Source: Streptomyces sp. NBC_00659 (GTDB lineage: Bacteria; Actinomycetota; Actinomycetes; Streptomycetales; Streptomycetaceae). Taken from it: a DNA stretch of 64,000 bases. Position 1 is the first letter of the stretch. Every line of letters begins with the position of its first letter. The notes under the pieces were generated by a model. That model saw only the letters and a list, made by a program, of their open reading frames with translations. It searched no databases and was not told the DNA's origin. Shown here piece after piece: positions 37,634 to 46,370 of this stretch. The stretch spans positions 3,100,001 to 3,164,000 of the forward strand of contig NZ_CP109031.1 of the NCBI RefSeq assembly GCF_036226925.1, given 5' to 3'. The translations under genes were made by a program, and so were the position numbers.

Positions 37634-38512
37634 CTACGGCGCCGGGAGCACGCTCGCGCGGTACGCGGCCGGCGTCACGCCGAGCACACGGCGGAACCAG
37701 CGGGTCAGATGCGCCTGGTCGGCGAAGCCCACGAGTCCGGCGACCTCGGCGGGGCGCAGGCCGGACTCCAGGAGCCGGCGGGCCCGGTTCACCCGGTGCT
37801 GGGCCAGCCAGGCGTACGGCGGTATCCCCGTCGTCGTACGGAAGGCGCGCAGGAGCTGGTAGCGGGACAGGCCGAGGTCCGTGGCGAGGGAGGCGAGGGA
37901 GGGCGGGGCCTGGAGTTCGCCGGCCAGGCGGTCCCGTACGGCGTCGGCTATGCGCGCGGCGCCGGGGACCTCGTCGCGGTCCGGACGGGCCGTGGAGTGG
38001 CGCCGGGTCAGCGCGGCGAGCAGCCACGGGAGGCGGGACTCGGCCTCCAGCGGGTCCGGGCACACGCTCAGTTCGGTGTGCGCGGCGCGCAGCGCGGCGG
38101 CGAGTTCGGGGTCGTCGAGCAGCGGTTCCCGGAAGTGCGGGACGCCGCCGACGGCGCCCTCGGAGAGCAGGGACGGCTCCGCGTACAGGGCCCGGTAGGC
38201 GTAGCCGTCGCAGGCGGCGGGACCGCCGGTGTGCATCTCGCCGGGGGCCAGTACGACAATGGACCCCGGGCCGGTGCGGATGTGGCCGCCGCGGTAGCCG
38301 ATGAGCTCCGAGCCGCCGACGCTGACGCCGATGGTGAACTCGTCGTGGGTGTGCGGGGCGTAGCGGTGCTGGTCGAAGCGCGCGGTCAGAAGGTCCAGGG
38401 GCCGGCCGTCCCGGCCGAGGACGGTCCGGGTCCAGCGGGCCTCCTCCTTCGCGGAGTGCCGCGAGGGCCGGCGCCGTACGGTCCCGGTCGTCGCCTCTCC
38501 CCCTCCGGTCAT
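37634..38512 (-). CDS. AraC-family transcriptional regulator
   Basis: 292 residues. The N-terminal half is an AraC-type cupin (HTHDEFTIGVSVGG, GSIVVLAPGEMHTG). The C-terminal half has the two helix-turn-helix units, SLASLATDLGLSRYQLLRAF and VAGLVGFADQAHLTRWFRR, ending GVTPAAYR. ATG 38512 is chosen because GGAGGGGGAGGG lies just upstream; longer readings add low-complexity sequence that overlaps the RNB gene. The close EamA transporter downstream is its likely target. A perfect tandem 18-base repeat sits about 50 bases upstream. Confidence 0.92.
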   Translation of the reverse strand: MTGGGEATTGTVRRRPSRHSAKEEARWTRTVLGRDGRPLDLLTARFDQHRYAPHTHDEFTIGVSVGGSELIGYRGGHIRTGPGSIVVLAPGEMHTGGPAACDGYAYRALYAEPSLLSEGAVGGVPHFREPLLDDPELAAALRAAHTELSVCPDPLEAESRLPWLLAALTRRHSTARPDRDEVPGAARIADAVRDRLAGELQAPPSLASLATDLGLSRYQLLRAFRTTTGIPPYAWLAQHRVNRARRLLESGLRPAEVAGLVGFADQAHLTRWFRRVLGVTPAAYRASVLPAP

Positions 38513-38562
38513 GGCCGTCCCTCCCCCTCCGCGGCGTGGCAGGACGCGCTCGCCGCGTCCGC

Positions 38563-38598
38563 TGTACGGGGCAACACCCGTGTACGGGGCAACACCCG
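38563..38598. repeat. tandem 18-base direct repeat
   Basis: TGTACGGGGCAACACCCG occurs twice with no gap (38563-38580 and 38581-38598), between the AraC start and the RNB stop. Direct repeats are the usual form of AraC-family operators, so autoregulation is possible; a recent slippage duplication is the simpler alternative. Confidence 0.7.
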
Positions 38599-38633
38599 CG
38601 GCCCCCGTTTTCATGCCGGCGGCCGTCACCGGA

Positions 38634-40067
38634 TCAGGCGGGCTCGAACTGCGCCTTCGCGGTTCCGGGGTCCGCCTGGGTGAGCCGGACCCGCAGGTGT
38701 TCGCCCAGGGGCAGCCCGGTCGTCCCGCCCGAGATCCGGGCGAAGACCGCCGGGGACTCCAGTTGCACGGTCCCGACCGTGGGGTCGTGTTCCTGTACGT
38801 CCACCACACAGGCCTCGAAGATCTCGCCGACGCGGTCCTTGAGGAGTGCGGCCTCCACGATGTCGACGCACTCGCGCTCGACGGTGCCGGCCCGCCTGCT
38901 GCCGTCGGCCATCTCCTTGGGCAGGGCGTCGAGAGCCGCGAGGACCCACTCGGGAGTCGGCAGACCGGCGGCGGCCGCGAGGCAGATCTCCGAGGCGTAG
39001 CGGTCGACGAGCCGGCGCAGCGGGGCCGTGCAGTGGGCGTAGGGCGCGGCGACGGCGGCGTGCGCGGTGACCTCGGGCAGCACCCCGTCCCGGAAGACGG
39101 TGTATCCGGCGCCGCGCAGCAGGGTCGTGCACTCCTGGAGGAAGGCGGCGTGGTGCGGCCGGTGCGGGTCGAGGGAGCGGACGAGCTGCGCGTACGAGAC
39201 GTGGTGGGGCCAGTCGATGCGCAGGGCCAGAGCGGTACGGCGCAGCCGTCCGACCGCCCCGTCCGGCGCCGCGGGCAGTGTCCGCAGCACTCCCGTGCCG
39301 TGGTCGAGCATCAGCTCGGCCGCCGCCATACCGGCGAGCAGGGAGATCTGCGCGTTCCAGCCGTCGGCGGGCAGCGGGGCCCGGTAGGCGAGTTCGTACG
39401 TCCCGTCCTTCTCGACGATCTCCTGCTCGGGCACGTTGAGGGAGATGCCGCCGCGCTCGACCTCCAGGGCCTCGCGCAGGGTGCCGACCTTCTTGAGCAG
39501 AGCGAGCGGTTCCTCCGCGGTTCCGTCGTCGATCCGGCGCTGCACGGTCGCGTAGTCCAGTTTGGCGCGGCTGCGGACCAGGGCACGGCGGACGTCGGTG
39601 ACCTCGGTGCGGCCGTCCGGACCGAGGTCGATCGTCCACAGGACGGCCGGGCAGGTCTGGCCCGGGAGCAGGCTCGCGACGCCCTCGGAGAGGCGGGTCG
39701 GATGGAGGGGGACCTTGCCGTCCGGGAAGTAGAGGGTCGTCACGCGCCGGTGCGCCTCGGCGTCCAGGGCTCCGCCGGGCGCCACGAAGGCGGCGACGTC
39801 GGCGATGGCGTACTGGACGCGGTAGCCGCCCCGCTCGCGGCGTGACAGGTGCATCGCCTGGTCGAGGTCCTCGGACGTCGGCGGGTCGATGGTGAAGAGG
39901 GGGATGTCCGTCGCGTCGTACGCGGGCAGGCGGGCCGGCAGCCCGGCCTCGGCGAGGACGTCGGCCGGGAAACTCCCGGGGACGCCGAGCTCGGTCCGCA
40001 GCGCGCGCAGAGCGGATCGCAGCGGAGCCTGCGGGGCACCGGTGACGCGGAAGTGACGGCGAGGCAT
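38634..40067 (-). CDS. RNB-domain ribonuclease (RNase II/R family)
   Basis: 477 residues. The RNB exoribonuclease core is clear: TIDPPTSEDLDQAM (59-72) supplies D61, D67 and D69, and HPTRLSEGVASLLPGQ and YAHCTAPLRRLVDRY are the later conserved blocks. In E. coli RNase II the corresponding site has four Asp; here the fourth position is Gln, which I believe is usual in the actinobacterial branch. It should degrade RNA 3' to 5'. The C-terminus has a short beta-barrel-like segment. ATG 40067 has TACGCT six bases before it, suggesting a leaderless transcript. The longer frame upstream is repetitive and non-coding. Confidence 0.9.
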   Translation of the reverse strand: MPRRHFRVTGAPQAPLRSALRALRTELGVPGSFPADVLAEAGLPARLPAYDATDIPLFTIDPPTSEDLDQAMHLSRRERGGYRVQYAIADVAAFVAPGGALDAEAHRRVTTLYFPDGKVPLHPTRLSEGVASLLPGQTCPAVLWTIDLGPDGRTEVTDVRRALVRSRAKLDYATVQRRIDDGTAEEPLALLKKVGTLREALEVERGGISLNVPEQEIVEKDGTYELAYRAPLPADGWNAQISLLAGMAAAELMLDHGTGVLRTLPAAPDGAVGRLRRTALALRIDWPHHVSYAQLVRSLDPHRPHHAAFLQECTTLLRGAGYTVFRDGVLPEVTAHAAVAAPYAHCTAPLRRLVDRYASEICLAAAAGLPTPEWVLAALDALPKEMADGSRRAGTVERECVDIVEAALLKDRVGEIFEACVVDVQEHDPTVGTVQLESPAVFARISGGTTGLPLGEHLRVRLTQADPGTAKAQFEPA

Positions 40068-40429
40068 GGGTCGAGCGTAGGCCGGGGCCGACCGTTGAGC
40101 ACGCGGAGCGGGGCGCCCTCCGGGCGAGGGGACCGGTTCGCGCCCGCCGCGCCGGTGCCGCGTGGCCAGCGCGTGGCGGTGGCGGGGGTCCGGCCGGCTT
40201 GGGAGGGTTCGGGGTTCAAGCAGGGTCCGGGGTCCGGCAGGGTTCGACAGGCCCCGCGGTATCCGGCGGGCCCGCCTGGCAGGGTTCGGCCGGTCCGGCA
40301 GGGTCTGGTGGCCCCGCAGGCCCGGCAGAGTCCGGCCGGGCCGGTGGGCCCGGGGCCGGGCGGAAAAGGCGGTCGGGCCGTACCCCGTAGGCTGGCGGCC
40401 GCTCGTATCCACCGTGAGGAGAACCAACC
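40068..40429. other. G+C-rich, repetitive intergenic gap
   Basis: This gap lies between the divergent RNB and yaaA genes. From about 40200 to 40360 it holds irregular copies of GGCAGGGTTCG and CCGGCAGGGT-like units mixed with GGCCCCGCGG. TAGGCT at 40388-40393 is a candidate -10 box for yaaA, and TACGCT (complement of 40074-40079) one for RNB. No gene is supported; the frames through it are low-complexity. Confidence 0.6.
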
Positions 40430-41230
40430 GTGCTCGTGCTGCTGCCGCCCTCCGAGGGCAAGGCACCCTCCGGCCGGGGAACCGCGCTCAAGCCGGAGTC
40501 GTTGTCCCTGCCCGGTCTCGCGGAGGCCCGTCAGGCGGTCCTCGACGAGCTGGTCGAGCTGTGCGTGGCCGACGAGGAGAAGGCCCGCGAGGTGCTCGGG
40601 CTGAGCGAGGGCCTGCGGGGCGAGATCGCGAAGAACACGGAACTGAGGACCGCGGGCACGCGCCCGGCCGGGGAGATCTACACGGGGGTCCTGTACGACG
40701 CCCTGGACCTGGCCTCGCTGGACACCGCGGCCAAGCGGCGCGCGGGCCGTTCGCTGCTCGTCTTCTCCGGGCTGTGGGGCGCGGTGCGGGTGACCGACCG
40801 GATCCCCTCGTACCGCTGCTCGATGGGCGTGAAGCTGCCGGGTCTCGGAGCGCTGGGCGCGCACTGGCGTACGCCGATGGCCGCCGCGCTCCCCGAAGCC
40901 GCCGGCGACGGGCTCGTGCTGGACCTGCGGTCCTCGGCGTACACCGCGGCGTGGAAGCCCAAGGGCGAGGTGGCGGGGCGGACGGCGACCGTACGGGTGC
41001 TGCACGCGCAGCTGGTGGACGGGGTCGAGAAGCGTTCCGTCGTCAGCCACTTCAACAAGGCGACCAAGGGCCGGATCGTCCGCGGCCTGCTCACCGCGAA
41101 CGCCGCGCCGAAGAACCCGGCGGAGCTGGTGGAGGCGCTGCGGGATCTCGGGTACACGGTGGAGGCGGAAGCCCCGGGCCGGGCGGGCAGTCCGTGGGCG
41201 CTCGACGTGGTGGTGAGGGAGATCCACTGA
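40430..41230 (+). CDS. yaaA: peroxide stress protein YaaA (DUF328)
   Basis: 266 residues opening [13 protein letters not shown], the mark of the YaaA family, with [31 protein letters not shown] and [12 protein letters not shown] following in the usual order. In E. coli YaaA lowers free iron and limits DNA damage under peroxide stress. The GTG start has GAGGAGAA six bases upstream. It stands alone between the RNB gene and eda. Confidence 0.93.
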   Translation: MLVLLPPSEGKAPSGRGTALKPESLSLPGLAEARQAVLDELVELCVADEEKAREVLGLSEGLRGEIAKNTELRTAGTRPAGEIYTGVLYDALDLASLDTAAKRRAGRSLLVFSGLWGAVRVTDRIPSYRCSMGVKLPGLGALGAHWRTPMAAALPEAAGDGLVLDLRSSAYTAAWKPKGEVAGRTATVRVLHAQLVDGVEKRSVVSHFNKATKGRIVRGLLTANAAPKNPAELVEALRDLGYTVEAEAPGRAGSPWALDVVVREIH

Positions 41231-41326
41231 ACGGCCTTCCGGTGACAGGGGTTCGCCGAGCGGCCGGCCGGTGACAGGTGCCGGCTGACCGGCCGTCCGG
41301 CGTGCGGTGGTCGCCGTTTCAGCGGC

Positions 41327-41364
41327 GTTGCAACATATGCAACGACCTTTGCGCAGGATGCGCA
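41327..41364. promoter_or_regulatory. two symmetric elements upstream of eda
   Basis: GTTGCA-N5-TGCAAC (41327-41343) is a perfect 6+6 inverted repeat, and TGCGCA-N3-TGCGCA (41350-41364) follows seven bases later. Both lie within 60 bases of the eda start, over the likely promoter (CAGGAT seven bases before ATG). The shape suits a dimeric regulator such as a GntR or IclR protein; none is encoded nearby. Confidence 0.5.
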
Positions 41365-41383
41365 CCCCGGGCAGGATGAGCGC

Positions 41384-42028
41384 ATGACGTCGTCATCGCC
41401 CCCGTCTCCGCATGCCTCCGTCCTGGATCTCGCGCCCGTCGTCCCCGTCGTCGTGATCGGGGACGCGTCCGACGCGGTGCCGCTGGCGCGGGCCCTCGTC
41501 GCCGGCGGCCTGCCCGCGATCGAGGTGACGCTGCGGACCCCGGCGGCACTCGACGCGATCCGGGCCATCGCGGCCGAGGTGCCGGACGCGGTGGTGGGCG
41601 CGGGCACGGTCCTGACGCCGGAGCACGTGGCCGGGTCGGTGGCGGCGGGCGCCCGTTTCCTGGTCAGCCCCGGCTGGACGGACGGACTGCTGGACGCGAT
41701 GAAGGCCTCCGGGGTGCCGTTCCTGCCGGGGGTGTCCACGACCTCCGAGGTGGTGGCGCTGCTGGAACGGGGGGTGCGCGAGATGAAGTTCTTCCCCGCA
41801 CAGGCGGCGGGCGGTACGGCCTATCTGAAGTCGCTGGCGGGGCCGCTCCCGCAGGCGCGCTTCTGCCCGACGGGGGGCATCGGCCCCGAGTGCGCGCCGG
41901 ACTACCTCGCGCTCCCCAACGTGGGCTGTGTGGGCGGCAGTTGGATGCTCCCGGCCGACGCGGTCGCCGCGCGGGACTGGCGCCGGGTGGAGGACCTGGC
42001 ACGGGCGGCGTCGGCACTGCGGCGGTAG
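41384..42028 (+). CDS. eda: KDPG/KHG aldolase
   Basis: 214 residues of the class I bifunctional 4-hydroxy-2-oxoglutarate / 2-dehydro-3-deoxy-6-phosphogluconate aldolase family. The Schiff-base lysine is K135 in EMKFFPAQ, E47 in AIEVTLRT is the catalytic glutamate, and GAGTVLTPE and CPTGGIG are family blocks. It splits KDPG to pyruvate and glyceraldehyde 3-phosphate at the end of the Entner-Doudoroff route, or serves uronate breakdown. No partner genes are adjacent. A candidate -10 box lies so close to ATG that the message may be leaderless. Confidence 0.94.
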   Translation: MTSSSPPSPHASVLDLAPVVPVVVIGDASDAVPLARALVAGGLPAIEVTLRTPAALDAIRAIAAEVPDAVVGAGTVLTPEHVAGSVAAGARFLVSPGWTDGLLDAMKASGVPFLPGVSTTSEVVALLERGVREMKFFPAQAAGGTAYLKSLAGPLPQARFCPTGGIGPECAPDYLALPNVGCVGGSWMLPADAVAARDWRRVEDLARAASALRR

Positions 42029-42043
42029 CCGCGGCCCGTCCCG

Positions 42044-42140
42044 GCTCACCTCGGACGGCTCGCCCCCGCTCACCTCGGACGGCTCGCACCCGTTCAGCTC
42101 AGACGGTTCGGCCCCCGCTCAGCTCACGAGGCCTCGCCCC
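42044..42140. repeat. imperfect tandem repeat, four 24-25-base units
   Basis: Units begin at 42044, 42068, 42092 and 42117 with the core GCTCACCTCGGACGGCTCG or a variant; the first two differ at only one base. A fifth partial copy runs into the stop of the oxidoreductase gene. The array fills the gap between the convergent eda and oxidoreductase genes. Confidence 0.75.
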
Positions 42141-42143
42141 GGC

Positions 42144-43160
42144 TCAGCTCACACGGATGACCACCTTCCCGAAGGCCGCGCCGCTCTCGTAGTACCGGAA
42201 TGCCTCCCGCACCTCGTCGAAGCCGAGGACGCGGTCCACGACCGGGCGGGTCCCGTGCAGTTCCAGGGCCCTGTTCATGGACTCGAAGTGCGCGCGGCTG
42301 CCCACGAAGACCCGGCGGATCGTGGCCAGACTCGCCGCGTACGCCGCGTTGGAGATCTCGATTCCGGACCCGCGCCCGTTGCCGGTGATCAGGAGCACGA
42401 CCTGGCCGTAGAGCGCGGCGGCGCGCACCGACTGCTCGATGGTGTCGGGCCCGTTGGTCTCCACGACGAGGTCGGCGCCGCGACCGCCGGTCAACTCCCT
42501 GACGGCGCGCCCCCATTCGGGGTTCTCGACATAGTCGACGACATGGTCCGCGCCGAGAGCCTTGAGGCGGTCGGCCTTGGCCTCGCTCGATGTCGTCGCG
42601 ATCACCTCGGCGCCCAGCGTCTTGGCGAACTGCACGACGAAGAGGGACAGCGCCCCGGTGCCGAGGGTGAGCACGGTCTGGCCGGGGGTGAGCGGCTCGC
42701 CGCCCGTCAGACAGTGCCAGGCGGTCACCCCGGCACAGGGCAGACAGGCCGCCTCCTCCCAGGTCAGATGGTCGGGAACGCGTACGGCGCCCTCCTGGCC
42801 CAGGCAGGCGTACTCGGTCAGCATGCCGTCGAGGGTGGCACCCGGCTGGTCGAAGCGGTCCGGGGTGATCCGGCCGTCCAGCCAGTGCGGGAAGTACGTG
42901 CCGGCCACCCGGTCGCCCACCGCGAACCGGGTCACCTCCGGCCCCACCGCGACGACCTCCCCCGCTCCGTCGCTCAGCGGGATCACGTCCGGCACGGCCT
43001 TCAGGGGGTAGGTCCCCCTCAGGATCAGCAGGTCGCGCTTGTTGAGGGAGGCGGCACGGACGCGGACGAGGATCTCGCGGGGCCCCGGATCCGGGCGGGC
43101 CGACTCACGCGGCACGATCCCGTCGACGGTGCCGGGCGTTTCGAGGTGGTAGGCGCGCAT
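42144..43160 (-). CDS. MDR-family NAD(P)-dependent oxidoreductase
   Basis: 338 residues of the zinc-free quinone-reductase-like branch of the medium-chain dehydrogenases. It has SLNKRDLLILRGTY near the start, the VGDRVAGTYFP block and LTLGTGALSLFVVQFAKTLG as the nucleotide-binding motif. The structural zinc cysteines are absent. ATG 43160 has GGGGAG five bases upstream; the longer reading is rejected. It is divergent from an XRE regulator 130 bases away that probably controls it. The substrate is unknown. Confidence 0.88.
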   Translation of the reverse strand: MRAYHLETPGTVDGIVPRESARPDPGPREILVRVRAASLNKRDLLILRGTYPLKAVPDVIPLSDGAGEVVAVGPEVTRFAVGDRVAGTYFPHWLDGRITPDRFDQPGATLDGMLTEYACLGQEGAVRVPDHLTWEEAACLPCAGVTAWHCLTGGEPLTPGQTVLTLGTGALSLFVVQFAKTLGAEVIATTSSEAKADRLKALGADHVVDYVENPEWGRAVRELTGGRGADLVVETNGPDTIEQSVRAAALYGQVVLLITGNGRGSGIEISNAAYAASLATIRRVFVGSRAHFESMNRALELHGTRPVVDRVLGFDEVREAFRYYESGAAFGKVVIRVS

Positions 43161-43290
43161 GTCCGCTCCCCGGTTGGGCTCCTGAGTGGTCGCGTCCATG
43201 CTGGCGGGAGCCGATGTCCCGCTCAATTCCCGGCGAGGTATGACGAGTGCCGCCGTGCCGCCGCCGCACCCGTGACGTACAACTGACCGC

Positions 43291-44091
43291 ATGACGACCG
43301 GTATCCCCACCGAGCCTCCTCCCTTCGCCCGGGAGCTGCTGCGCTGGCGGCACGTCCGCCGGGTGAGCCAGCTGGAACTCGCCTCCCGCGCGGGGACGAC
43401 CCAGCGGTACGTCAGTTTCATCGAGCGCGGGCGTTCGGTCCCCGGCCGAGAGATCGTGATCAGGCTCGCCGAGTCGCTGGACCTGACCCTGCGGGAGCGC
43501 AACGCGCTGCTCCTGGCGGCCGGTTACGCTCCCGCGTTCACCGAGTCGGCGCTCGACGCGGCCGCGCTGAAGCCCGTACGCGAGGCGCTGGACAGCATCC
43601 TCGAAGGGCATCTGCCGTATCCGGCGGTGGTGGCGGGGCCGCGCGGTGAACTCGTCGCCGCCAACGCGGCGTTGGACGTCCTGACCGAAGGAGTGGCTCC
43701 CGAGCTGCTGGCACCGCCGGTGAACGTCCTGCGGCTGGCCCTGCATCCGCGCGGGATGGCGTCACGGGTGGTGAACCTGGACGCCTGGGGCCGGCACATC
43801 GTGGAGAACCTGCGGGCCCGCTCCCTGCGCAGCCCCGACCACCGTCTCGACGCACTGGTGGCGGAGTTGGCTGCCTACGTGCCGGCGAGCGAGCCCGGCG
43901 CGGACTACCTCGGCTTCGCCGTGCCGCTGCGACTGCGGTGTCCGGAGGGCGAGTTGAGGCTGCTCACCACGCTGACGTCGTTCGCGACCGCGGTGGACGT
44001 CACGCTCGCCGAACTCCATCTGGAGGCGTTCCTCCCGGCGGACCCGGAGACCGCCGGGATCCTCCGCGACCGCGCCGCCCGGCGGGGATGA
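43291..44091 (+). CDS. XRE-family regulator with MmyB-like ligand domain
   Basis: 266 residues. The helix-turn-helix is at residues 14-75 (LLRWRHVRRVSQLELASRAG, YVSFIERGRSVPGR). The MmyB-like ligand-binding domain follows (PYPAVVAGPRGELVAANAAL, NVLRLALHPRGM). Such regulators usually control the divergent gene next to them, here the MDR oxidoreductase. TACAAC lies seven bases before ATG, which suggests a leaderless transcript. Confidence 0.92.
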   Translation: MTTGIPTEPPPFARELLRWRHVRRVSQLELASRAGTTQRYVSFIERGRSVPGREIVIRLAESLDLTLRERNALLLAAGYAPAFTESALDAAALKPVREALDSILEGHLPYPAVVAGPRGELVAANAALDVLTEGVAPELLAPPVNVLRLALHPRGMASRVVNLDAWGRHIVENLRARSLRSPDHRLDALVAELAAYVPASEPGADYLGFAVPLRLRCPEGELRLLTTLTSFATAVDVTLAELHLEAFLPADPETAGILRDRAARRG

Positions 44092-44123
44092 GGCCGACGC
44101 CGCCGGGATCAGCGCACACGGGG

Positions 44124-45614
44124 TCAGCGCAGATGTGAGGTGTCGTTGAACAGCCGGACGCTCGCGTTACCGTCCCCGTAGTACGCGACCGCCGAGAGCG
44201 ACGCCGCCGACAGTTCCATCCGGAACAGGGACTCCGGCGGGGCGCCGAGGGCCAGCCGTACGAGGGTCTTGATCGGGGTGACGTGCGTGACGAGCAGGAC
44301 CGTGCGGCCGGTGTAGGCGGCGATCAGCTTGTCGCGGGTGGCCGCCATGCGGTGCGCCGTCGCGGCGAAGCTCTCGCCGCCGCCGGTCGGTTCGGCCTCC
44401 GGTGAGGCGAGCCAGGCGTTCAGGTCCTCCGGGTGGCGTTCGCGCACCTCTCCGAAGGTCAGTCCCTCCCAGGCGCCGAAGTCCGTCTCGCGCAGACCGT
44501 CCTCGACGGCGACGTCGAGACCGAGCCGGGCGGCGACGGCACCCGCGGTCTCCCGGGTCCGGGCCAGCGGGGAGGCCACGATCGCCTGGATGGTGCCGCG
44601 GGCCGCCAGCGCCGCGGCCACGCGCTCGGCCTGCTCCCTGCCCACGTCGGACAGCGACGGATCGCTGCCGCCGCTGCCCGAGAACCGCTTCTGCGGGGTC
44701 AGCGGTGTCTCGCCGTGCCGCAGCAGGACGAAGGTGGCGGGGGCGCCCATGTCCGGGGGTGCGCTCCAGCCTGCGGCGGGCGTGGTGGTCGGGGTGGCGG
44801 CCACGTTTCTCGCGGCCCGCTGATCGTCGCCCGCCTTCCCGGCTCGGCCGGCGTCTCCCGGCTCCGCGCCCGCCTCGCCGGCTTCGCCGCCGGACGATGG
44901 GGTGCCACCCGTGGCCGTCGCCCGGCTGCCGCCCGTCGCGGGCTGAGCGCGCAGTTCCCCGCGCCCCTCACGGGGCACGTGGGTACCACCCATCGCCGTC
45001 GCCGGGCCGTCGCCCGCCGTGGGCTGGGCGCGCAGTTCCTCGCGTCCCTCGCGGGGGGCTTCGCCGCGGGTTTCCTTCAGGGCTGCTCGGGCCTTTGCCG
45101 CGCCCGCTGTCGCGTCGCCGGGCGGGCCCGTCGGCTCCGGTGCCGCGGAGCGGGTCGCGCGGGCGTTCAGTTCGGCCGTCGACGCCGACGGCGACCAGGC
45201 CTCGCCGCGCTTGCCGGCGTCCATCGCCTCGTTGGCCAGCCGGTCCGCGTGCTTGTTGCGCTCGCGCGGGATCCACTCGTACGTGACCTGGGAGGCCGGA
45301 AGGACCCGGGCCGCCCCCGCCGCCAGGGGCTTCATGTCCGGGTGCTTGATCTTCCAGCGTCCGGACATCTGCTCCACGACGAGCTTGGAGTCCATCCGGA
45401 CCCTGACCCGGACGCTCGCGTCGAGGTCGCGGGCCGCCTCCAGACCCGCGATCAGGCCCCGGTACTCGGCGACGTTGTTGGTGGCGACGCCGATGTACTC
45501 GGCGCGCTCCGCCAGCGTCTCCCCGGTGGCCGCGTCGATGACCACGGAGCCGTAGCCCGCGGGCCCCGGGTTGCCCCGGGACCCCCCGTCCGCCTCGACG
45601 ATGAACTCCCGCAC
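44124..45614 (-). CDS. bifunctional RNase H / acid phosphatase
   Basis: 496 residues. The N-terminal RNase HI domain (1-140) has D9 in EADGGSRGNPGPAGYG, the glutamate in NNVAEYRGL, the aspartate in VRMDSKL and the last in NKHADRLANEAM. The C-terminal histidine phosphatase domain (about 295-496) has LLRHGETPL and LVTHVTPIK. The linker (about 150-280) is rich in Gly, Ala and Thr and contains a repeated G-R-x-E-L-R-A-Q-P motif. The same fusion is known from mycobacteria, where the second half has alpha-ribazole phosphatase-type activity in cobalamin synthesis. GTG start. It is the last of a chain with the zinc-ribbon and Nif3-like genes. Confidence 0.94.
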   Translation of the reverse strand: MREFIVEADGGSRGNPGPAGYGSVVIDAATGETLAERAEYIGVATNNVAEYRGLIAGLEAARDLDASVRVRVRMDSKLVVEQMSGRWKIKHPDMKPLAAGAARVLPASQVTYEWIPRERNKHADRLANEAMDAGKRGEAWSPSASTAELNARATRSAAPEPTGPPGDATAGAAKARAALKETRGEAPREGREELRAQPTAGDGPATAMGGTHVPREGRGELRAQPATGGSRATATGGTPSSGGEAGEAGAEPGDAGRAGKAGDDQRAARNVAATPTTTPAAGWSAPPDMGAPATFVLLRHGETPLTPQKRFSGSGGSDPSLSDVGREQAERVAAALAARGTIQAIVASPLARTRETAGAVAARLGLDVAVEDGLRETDFGAWEGLTFGEVRERHPEDLNAWLASPEAEPTGGGESFAATAHRMAATRDKLIAAYTGRTVLLVTHVTPIKTLVRLALGAPPESLFRMELSAASLSAVAYYGDGNASVRLFNDTSHLR

Positions 45615-45626
45615 GAGCCGAACTCC

Positions 45627-46370
45627 CTACAGGCCGGACTCGGACGTACGCACGAGGATGCGGTGGCAGTTCTCGCAGCGCAGCACGGTGTCGGGGGAGG
45701 CCGCCTTCACGTCGTTCACCTCGGTGATGTTGAGCTCCAGGCGGCAGCCCTCGCAGCGGCGCTGGTAGAGCCGGGCGGCGCCGACGCCACCCTGCTGGTC
45801 ACGCAGCTTGGTGTACAGCTTGAGGAGATCGGCGGGCACCGAGGCCGAGATGACCTCGCGCTCCTTGGTGACCGAGGCCGTCTCGCCGTCGAACTGCTCG
45901 AAGGCGGCGTCCCGGCGCGCGGTCGCGTCGTCGATCTTCGCCTGGACGGAGGAGACCCGCTCGGTCAGCTCGGCGACCCGCTCCTGGGCGGACTCGCGGC
46001 GCTCCATGACCTCGAGGACGACGTCCTCCAGGTCGCCCTGGCGCTTGGCGAGGGAGACGATCTCGCGCTGGAGGTTCTCCAGGTCCTTGGGGGAGGTGAC
46101 GGCACCCGAGTCGAGGCGCTGCTGGTCGCGGACGGCGCGCTGACGCACCTGGTCGACGTCCTGCTCGGCCTTGGTCTGCTCGCGGGCGCAGTCGCTCTCC
46201 TCGGTCTGCGCGGCGACGAACAGGTCGCGCAGCTGGGTGAGGTCCTTGTTCAGCGACTCGATCTCGGCGTGCTCGGGCAGCGACCTCCGCTTGTGCGCGA
46301 GCTGCTGAAGGCGGGCGTCGAGTGCCTGGACGTCGAGAAGTCGGATCTGGTCGGCGGGCTCGGCGTTCAG
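45627..46370 (-). CDS. coiled-coil protein with C-terminal C4 zinc ribbon
   Basis: 247 residues. A long helical hairpin (about 10-190), rich in Glu, Gln, Arg and Lys, is followed by a zinc ribbon with C-E-G-C and C-E-N-C pairs. This is the actinobacterial CdsZ-type family, usually found beside Nif3-like and RNase H genes as here. The most likely start is CTG 46370: AGGAG lies seven bases upstream, the CTGA overlaps the stop of the Nif3-like gene by four bases, and the protein then begins LNAEPADQIRLLDVQ as in relatives. No ATG, GTG or TTG fits as well. Confidence 0.9.
   Translation of the reverse strand: MNAEPADQIRLLDVQALDARLQQLAHKRRSLPEHAEIESLNKDLTQLRDLFVAAQTEESDCAREQTKAEQDVDQVRQRAVRDQQRLDSGAVTSPKDLENLQREIVSLAKRQGDLEDVVLEVMERRESAQERVAELTERVSSVQAKIDDATARRDAAFEQFDGETASVTKEREVISASVPADLLKLYTKLRDQQGGVGAARLYQRRCEGCRLELNITEVNDVKAASPDTVLRCENCHRILVRTSESGL

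Noticed and set aside
42044..42140. Possible CRISPR array
   Set aside because: Units are directly tandem without spacers of unique sequence, and no cas genes are present.
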